Shown: positions 58,981 through 64,000 of the stretch, piece by piece | How the letters are laid out: each line of letters opens with the position of its first letter | Position numbering within the stretch: position 1 is the stretch's first letter | NCBI GenBank assembly: GCA_014529385.2 | Contig: CM043942.1 | Location: forward strand, 26,416,469-26,480,468 | Direction of reading: 5' to 3' | Source: Adiantum capillus-veneris | Taxonomy: Eukaryota > Streptophyta > Polypodiopsida > Polypodiales > Pteridaceae | Length of the DNA: 64,000 nucleotides | Notes under the pieces: model-generated | The model's input: only the letters and a program-made list of their open reading frames with translations | Database searches by the model: none | Told to the model about the DNA's origin: nothing | Made by a program: the position numbers and the translations under genes

Positions 58981-59848
58981 TGAAGACACAGTGGAGCCAA
59001 TAATTGCAATCAAAGTGGGTAGTAATCAAGCTGAATCGACGACATTGCTTGATTCTGGAGCTCAAGAAAATCTAATCTCTTACAAATTATACAAACAGCT
59101 CAAGCCCAAAGGTCAACTATATCCTACTCCACAAGTGCTGGAAAGCTGTACATCACATTCGTTGACAACATTGGGCTGGATTATATTGCATGTCCAAGTA
59201 CATCAATATATTTACCCACACAAGTTTTATCTGGTTGAGGATGAAAGCACACAACACCCCATGTTGTTGGGACAACCTTGGGAAAAAGAGTATCATGTGC
59301 AGATAGATTGGAATGTGGATGCAGTCAAAATTCAGCACGCACAAGAACAACGGGTGATAGCCTTTGCTCAGCAACCCCGGAAGAACCAGATGGCAGCAAC
59401 ACAATCACTAGAGAAAGAACCAAAAGGATGGGTGCTACTAAAAAACAAGACGATACCCATGGCGAACAAACAGGGAATTCCCAACCATGTTCACTACAAA
59501 CAAGTATGGGTGCGGAAGGATAGAGGTGACATGGCAGACAAACCACAATACAATAGAAGAAGTCGACAGAAGCAGACAGTTCAACCAAAAACTAAGGGAA
59601 TAAAAAAGATATGGATCCCAAAGAAAATGCTCAGCAACAACTTAAATGCGACTCGCATTTGGATCCCTAAACCAAAGCAACCGGAACTCCCTTCAGTACA
59701 AGCAACATCGGAAGGCAGACACACACTACATATGAAACCGGCAAACCGATCTACATGGGTGCCCATCAGCAGCAAAATAATGACAACCGCAGAAGTAGCA
59801 ATAAACCTACAAAAACCTACAAAACAAAGCTACAAATGGAAAGCATAA
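58946..59848 (+). CDS. Extra ORF after integrase: protease-like domain plus W-P-K repeats
   Basis: 300 codons, intact, one frame ahead of integrase and overlapping it by 35 nt. Residues 19-112 look like a retropepsin: IIAIKVGSN, then LLDSGAQENLISYKLY with D36-S37-G38-A39, and 70 residues later MLLGQPW (107-112), the counterpart of ILGRPF in the pol protease. The second half is basic. It carries WVRK (188), WIPK (223), WIPK (239) and WVPI (271). The repeats are conserved in the minus fragment at 31920-32138, which argues for selection in the past. A proteolytic role is inferred from motifs only; it could be a binding protein with a dead fold. Extra ORFs after integrase exist in plant gypsy elements, but I know of none with this content. 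Confidence 0.75.
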   Translation: MRINAIRLTNFDEDTVEPIIAIKVGSNQAESTTLLDSGAQENLISYKLYKQLKPKGQLYPTPQVLESCTSHSLTTLGWIILHVQVHQYIYPHKFYLVEDESTQHPMLLGQPWEKEYHVQIDWNVDAVKIQHAQEQRVIAFAQQPRKNQMAATQSLEKEPKGWVLLKNKTIPMANKQGIPNHVHYKQVWVRKDRGDMADKPQYNRRSRQKQTVQPKTKGIKKIWIPKKMLSNNLNATRIWIPKPKQPELPSVQATSEGRHTLHMKPANRSTWVPISSKIMTTAEVAINLQKPTKQSYKWKA

Positions 59849-59860
59849 GAGACAAAGACT

Positions 59861-60103
59861 ATGGCCAATTCCACCACAACAATTCTCTCCAAGGAGACAA
59901 CCATGGCCGTATCGACAGTAGCGGCAAACCAAGCGACTTTTGCAAAAAAGAAGATCAAACAGAGAGCGGTAGAGTTACAACTTTTACTTGCAAAAAAATC
60001 CACCAACCAAATCAACAACAAACAGGAAACCTCGACGGCGAAATCCCATAAGCATCTTGCTTATACCCTCCTCTTGCATAGCATTAATTTTTCCATGCAT
60101 TGA
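59861..60103 (+). CDS. Small basic ORF in frame with the extra ORF
   Basis: 80 codons, in the same frame as 58946-59848 and separated from it by one TAA and three codons. Thr/Ser-rich start, then AKKKIKQRAVELQLLLAKK. It may be the tail of the preceding ORF split by a nonsense change. The minus fragment near 31690-31800 keeps a matching end (FSMH then stop). Function unknown. Confidence 0.4.
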   Translation: MANSTTTILSKETTMAVSTVAANQATFAKKKIKQRAVELQLLLAKKSTNQINNKQETSTAKSHKHLAYTLLLHSINFSMH

Positions 60104-60216
60104 CCAAGTATGCATTATATAGGGGCACATTACACGGCCAAGCATTAGCACAATTTTTAACCCATGCACGGCACATACACTGAGGCGATACCTTGTCATC
60201 CGGGAGGACTCTGGCT

Positions 60217-60230
60217 AGGAGGGGGGAAGG
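60217..60230 (+). promoter_or_regulatory. Polypurine tract of the plus gypsy
   Basis: AGGAGGGGGGAAGG, conserved at 31548-31561 with its upstream GAGGACTC block. A 3' LTR should start just after it. Confidence 0.6.
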
Positions 60231-61289
60231 CATTCTCATATGCGGACCCAATGGAAAAAAGAGCAAAAAAGACCATTATTTTTGACTATTTTCAAGGGTT
60301 GTCGTTTGATTACCAAAAAATTTGGACTAACCCTAGTACATATGCCCTTATACAGCATGAATCTACAAGTATATGGGGCCAAACGCCAAATCAAGCCCCT
60401 AGGTGTGTGTATATAAGTAAAAATAGCCATTTTTAGGGTAAAATATTGGTAAAACGGAGAAATCCGGCCATAAAAATTGCATGTGAGTGTATATAGTGTT
60501 TTGCAGTGATGTTTTTGAGTTATTATGACTTTCTGGGTTTGATTTGAAATTTTCTTTTTAATTTTACTAATTATCGGCAAAAAAACTTCAAAAATACAAA
60601 AAGCAAGTGAAATACGGTCGTAATGAAAAACAAAAAATATGGGGATGATTAATGACTATAGGACAACCTATGGTACAATGGGGGTGCAATTATGTGACTG
60701 GAGCAGAAAGCAGAATGGACCGAAACGTCAAATTTCTCGAAAACTGGGCAAATGGAGTCCAAATCAAGAAATTTTTGAGCCTAAACCGCATCTCGCAAAA
60801 AGTTGGGAGCACATGTCAAATTTCATGGAAAGTGGTTTGGGGACCCCCATTATAAGATTTTTCTCACTTCATTTTAAGCTCATTTCTACTATTTCCTTTT
60901 GAGAGAGATCTCTTGCCACCTAGAGCGATCGGAACTTCTAGCAGCTTCTACAACGCGCACGACCACCCGACAGGCTCCAGACATGAGAGGTAGGCTCACC
61001 ACCTTGAGCTTTTCGCGCATGTTTGTTGTTTTGTCGCGAAAACTAGCGTAGGGATCACACGAAAAGCGAGTAGTAGAGACCTACAAATAGAAGTGGGTAA
61101 TATTGAAACTCTTTAAGATGTTTGGCTAGATTCCTTTCTTTTGGTAGGTACTTGCTGGTTTGTTACTGATAAGAAATGTTATGCTTGGCTTGGTCTCATT
61201 TTGGCTTTTTCATATTAATGATTCCATTATTGGAATAACTTATGAAAGTAAGCATGTCTAGAACATGAAAAATATACTAGGAAATGAAT
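60231..61289 (+). other. Possible 3' LTR region, no gene recognised
   Basis: Expected place of the 3' LTR of the plus gypsy, but I could not align it to 47624-48642. The short frames near 60639-60902 have no family match. A GC-richer patch at 60900-61060 could be R-U5. Confidence 0.35.
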
Positions 61290-62030
61290 ATTTGTCAAGA
61301 CACTTACATCAAAAGGGGTAATGGTCTTTTGATGCCCTTATAATGGGTTTATGATTCAAAAAGTTACATCTTATCTTGAATATGTCACATTTTTTTTAAA
61401 AAAATGAAATGTTAAAGGGATCTTTTGACACTTGGATTAGAAGGGGTGGTGGCCTTCTGATCACAATGAATACACTTTAAAATTATGGAGATTTTTCAAC
61501 ACATGGATCAGAAGGGGTGGTGGACTTCTGATCACAATGAAAACATGTTGACATACACTTCTTTAGGTTTATTTACTCACTTTTGGAAGATTTATGTGTC
61601 TGTTAAATACTTTGCACTATTTGATACTCTAAAATGGATAGTTGGTTTAAGTTTAAAAAAATTTAAGTAGGACATGGATAAAAATTGATCGGTTCGTTGA
61701 CATCTGTAATATGTATTCAAGGCTAACAAATATGTTGTCTTGTATGGACGCAAGTGAGAATTCTATCTATACTTAAAGATTTTTTTGGCTTTGTTGCTAT
61801 CCGCGAGTTTGAAGAATCCTACTGGTTCAACCTAGATGACCTCCACAACTTTATCATTTTTTTGTATAGGATCTTTGGAATGATGCCTCAATCTTATTAT
61901 ATTGTACAAAAGTGAAATTAAAACTAAATCAATTTTGTACAAATCTCTGTTCAATTATCTAAAGCCAGTTGTCTTTTGAACATTATGTTTTTTTGTGTAT
62001 ATATATTAAGTTTAATACAACAACACACAT
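61290..62030 (+). repeat. Repeat R, second copy, with three loop-conserved hairpins
   Basis: Similar to 45950-46520. Hairpins at 61307-61334, about 61435-61462 and 61506-61533 share loop GGGTAATGGT or GGGTGGTGGN but have different stems (CATCAAAAG/CTTTTGATG; GATCAGAAG/CTTCTGATC). The last two are a 71-bp tandem duplication. The repeat is cut by LTR3 at 62031. Confidence 0.7.
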
Positions 62031-62274
62031 TGTGCGCTCCTTCCCGCACTGTCGAAGCAAGGGACTTGCCGATACACCGTGTGCGAGACACAAATGGCTC
62101 CAAGCACACAACAAGACTAATCTAGCAAGCTCAAGAGAGCAAAGGGTGTGTCACTCACCGCTCTACGCTCGCCTTCGTGGTGGATTCCTCGCCGCGATGA
62201 AGAAGAAGCTGCAGTCGTGCCGCGCTCAACCGCTTCGTCGCCGTCGTGCCTTCGTAATGCTCGATCGCACACAT

Positions 62275-62372
<98 letters not shown>

Positions 62373-62683
62373 ACACACACAAGGAGGTGAAGAAGAAGAA
62401 GATGGAGATGGAGATGGAGCAAGAGCACTCTTCTATTGCACAAATGAGAGAATGAGTAAATTTTAGGTTTAGTTGGCTTTTACATGAGCTCACCCCATTC
62501 ACACTTGGGCGCCCATGCTTAGTCAACTAATCCCTTGAATTTCCCAGTTAGAGTGCACCTCTCATCAGCGATCACTCTTACCCTTTTCCTATTGGTCCGA
62601 CAAGCCCGGTACCTGACTCTACCAAATACATAATACACGTCCGTCGTAGGTGATGGGGTGTCCGTGAGCCGTGAGGGTTAACA
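62031..62683 (-). mobile_element. 3' LTR of a gypsy-type element (LTR3, 653 bp)
   Basis: On the minus strand it starts TGTTAACCCTCACGG after a polypurine tract and ends GGAGCGCACA. Matches 47028-47601; the extra length is the expanded microsatellite. Confidence 0.8.
62282..62381. repeat. (TC)n(AC)n microsatellite expanded within LTR3
   Basis: About 29 TC units and about 20 AC units with one ATAC break. The sister LTR has only about 5 GT and 10 GA units here. Confidence 0.95.
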
Positions 62684-62694
62684 TGCCCCCCTTC
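62684..62694 (-). promoter_or_regulatory. Polypurine tract of the LTR3 element
   Basis: GAAGGGGGGCA on the minus strand directly before the LTR. Confidence 0.75.
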
Positions 62695-62704
62695 CTGATG
62701 TAGA

Positions 62705-62718
62705 TTCCGTCCTCGGAA
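62705..62718 (-). other. Short hairpin before the LTR3 polypurine tract
   Basis: Arms TTCC and GGAA around GAGGAC (sense strand), a shorter version of the hairpins at 28398-28420 and 29702-29721. Confidence 0.4.
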
Positions 62719-63065
62719 GCTATTGAGTTGAAGTTCGTTCGTCGAGGTGGAAGAGCATTTGAGATGAATGTCCTTAGCCTTCTTCAGTCACTGCAAAATC
62801 AAACAACATTGGCACAATAATTGCATTCTCATAAGTGATTAAAAAGCATATGCAGTTTTAGGTAGACAAATTGATTGGTAAAAGAATTTCAAACAATTTG
62901 TCAGCAATGAACATTAAATTGCAATGTAATCAAATGCATAAAAAAATTTAAAGGTAAAAAATTAAACAAGTCTGGGGTCGCTAATTTGACGGTCGAAAGG
63001 CACTAGAGATCGAATATTAATACCATGGGTAAGCTTCTTAATTTTCTGTGGTCAATTAAGTTGTT
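62719..63065. other. Non-coding spacer between gag stop and polypurine tract
   Basis: About 350 bp, AT-rich, no pol remnant visible. Confidence 0.6.
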
Positions 63066-64000
63066 TCACTCCTCAAGCATGTCGACTCCATAGGTGATAC
63101 TAGAGTCTATGTCCTCTTCGCAATCTACATAAGTACTAGATGACTCGCAACCTATTTGGTTCATAGGTGTAACTCTTGGATGAGGGGGTTGCGGTCCTAG
63201 CACTGGAGGTGGCAACGGTGTGGTTTGGACCACATTTTGGGTTCTAGGGACCATGTGCTGTAATGGCAATTGTTGCTCCATGGGTGGGGTAGGCATCAAT
63301 GCACGAACTCGAGTTGAGTCTGCCCAAGCTATAGGCGGTCTATTTTCCATGATGCGTTTAAGCATTAGGCAATCCTTTGCTTGATGGCCATACCTACAAC
63401 ACGCGTTACAAGTCCCGTTAAACTTTACTCTGAAAGTAGGGCATTCACTCGTAGTATGTGGGCCCAAGCAAATTGAGCACCATTGTTGCTCCTTTCTTGG
63501 ATACATATGAGTGTTTTGTGGAGCACGATTACCCCTAAGGCTTTCTTGGATGGCCTTGGTGAGATCTGCCAAAGTCATCTCAGATATCGTTTGCTCTTTC
63601 ACGATTGGCTTTATCTTCATTGTCTCATGCCCTGACGCTTGCGAGCTACTAGACTTCGGCTCGGCGGACACTCTTTCTCCTACAATCATTAAATTATCCT
63701 CCAATTGGATTGCATTCATGGTTACTACTTCCCAAGTAGTGATACCTCTAATGACTAGGCCAGTATAGATACTTTCATGTCGTAGTCCCCTAATGAATCT
63801 ATCGAGCAATTGGTTGTTGTTGAATTGCTCGTTTGGATTGCATCGAGAATTCAAATTCTTTAGGCGACTAATGAAGTCTCTCACGGATTCACCTTCTTCT
63901 CGTTGGGCTTTCTGGAGCTGAGAGGCTACACCCCAAAGTACTCCCTCTCGTATGTATTCTTTTAAGAACAGTCTCCTAAGAGTGATCGTTTTCTCTTCTA
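63066..64000 (-). CDS. gag: Gypsy-type gag, 5' end beyond the window
   Basis: Open from the window edge to the stop at 63066, about 311 codons. The first part is the capsid C-terminal region of the Retrotrans_gag family (KEYIREGVLWGV, then QLQKAQREEGESVRDFISRL, FIRGLR). Counting from the internal Val/Met at 63884, knuckle 1 is C136, C139, H143, C148 (C-X2-C-X3-H-X4-C) and knuckle 2 is C159, C162, H167, C172 (standard C-X2-C-X4-H-X4-C). The tail is rich in Pro and Gln. No stop or frame break. It is followed, 370 bp later, by the polypurine tract and LTR3 with no protease, RT or integrase, so the element would depend on another for these. Confidence 0.8.
   Translation of the reverse strand, partial: EEKTITLRRLFLKEYIREGVLWGVASQLQKAQREEGESVRDFISRLKNLNSRCNPNEQFNNNQLLDRFIRGLRHESIYTGLVIRGITTWEVVTMNAIQLEDNLMIVGERVSAEPKSSSSQASGHETMKIKPIVKEQTISEMTLADLTKAIQESLRGNRAPQNTHMYPRKEQQWCSICLGPHTTSECPTFRVKFNGTCNACCRYGHQAKDCLMLKRIMENRPPIAWADSTRVRALMPTPPMEQQLPLQHMVPRTQNVVQTTPLPPPVLGPQPPHPRVTPMNQIGCESSSTYVDCEEDIDSSITYGVDMLEE

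Noticed and set aside
60231-60960. 3' LTR pair of the plus gypsy
   Set aside because: The position after the polypurine tract is right, but I could not find shared sequence with the region ending at 48642, so it was left as unassigned.

Overview
The window looks like repeat-rich intergenic DNA from a land plant with a large genome. It has no intact host gene, no bacterial-style operon and no convincing tRNA or rRNA gene. It is a patchwork of decayed, nested transposable elements and long GA/CT, GT/AC and poly-G microsatellites. Plant evidence: LTR retrotransposons primed by tRNA-Asp (sites like TGGCGCCGTTGCCGGGGA) and by initiator tRNA-Met (TGGTATCAGAGC-like), copia and Athila/Tat-like gypsy proteins, and a LINE with a zf-RVT domain. 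A DUF7869-like relic and a Penelope-like reverse transcriptase suggest a fern or other seed-free plant, but that is an impression from memory.

Layout. 0-2 kb: Penelope-like RT relic. 2-3.4 kb: microsatellites and a foldback element with a tRNA-like core. 3.4-10 kb: mostly unassigned. 10-10.65 kb: an LTR-like block with a primer site on each side. 11.4-12.8 kb: DUF7869-like relic. 12.8-20.4 kb: minus-strand gypsy (5' LTR 19446-20390, long palindrome-bearing leader, gag, then truncation into two partial LTRs). 20.8-27.4 kb: minus-strand copia split by a plus-strand copia. 27.6-32.6 kb: gypsy 3' ends (LTRs 27575-28382 and 28741-29685) with a captured DEAD-box helicase piece. 32.6-35.6 kb: plus-strand truncated copia. 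35.8-40.1 kb: minus-strand gypsy pol. 40.4-42.1 kb: LINE 3' end split by a MITE. 43.4-44.7 kb: second Penelope-like RT. 47.0-60.2 kb: an LTR, then a near-complete plus-strand gypsy (tRNA-Asp primer site, leader, gag, protease, RT-RNase H, integrase, extra ORF). 61.3-62.0 kb: hairpin repeats. 62.0-64.0 kb: minus-strand LTR element with gag directly before its 3' end.

The plus gypsy (48.6-60.2 kb), the minus gypsy at 13.6-20.4 kb, the fragments at 31.5-32.6 kb and the pol at 37.1-40.1 kb are relatives, so they can be compared. The comparison yields the main novelties: (1) arrays of 22-bp palindromes in the leader between primer site and gag, with conserved, covarying arms and a variable centre; (2) an extra ORF after integrase carrying a second aspartic-protease-like domain and repeated W-I/V-P-K motifs; (3) a duplicated integrase zinc-binding domain; (4) a hairpin just before the polypurine tract whose stem covaries between LTR families. 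Distances and alignments were read by eye, so boundaries are approximate unless a terminal motif fixes them.
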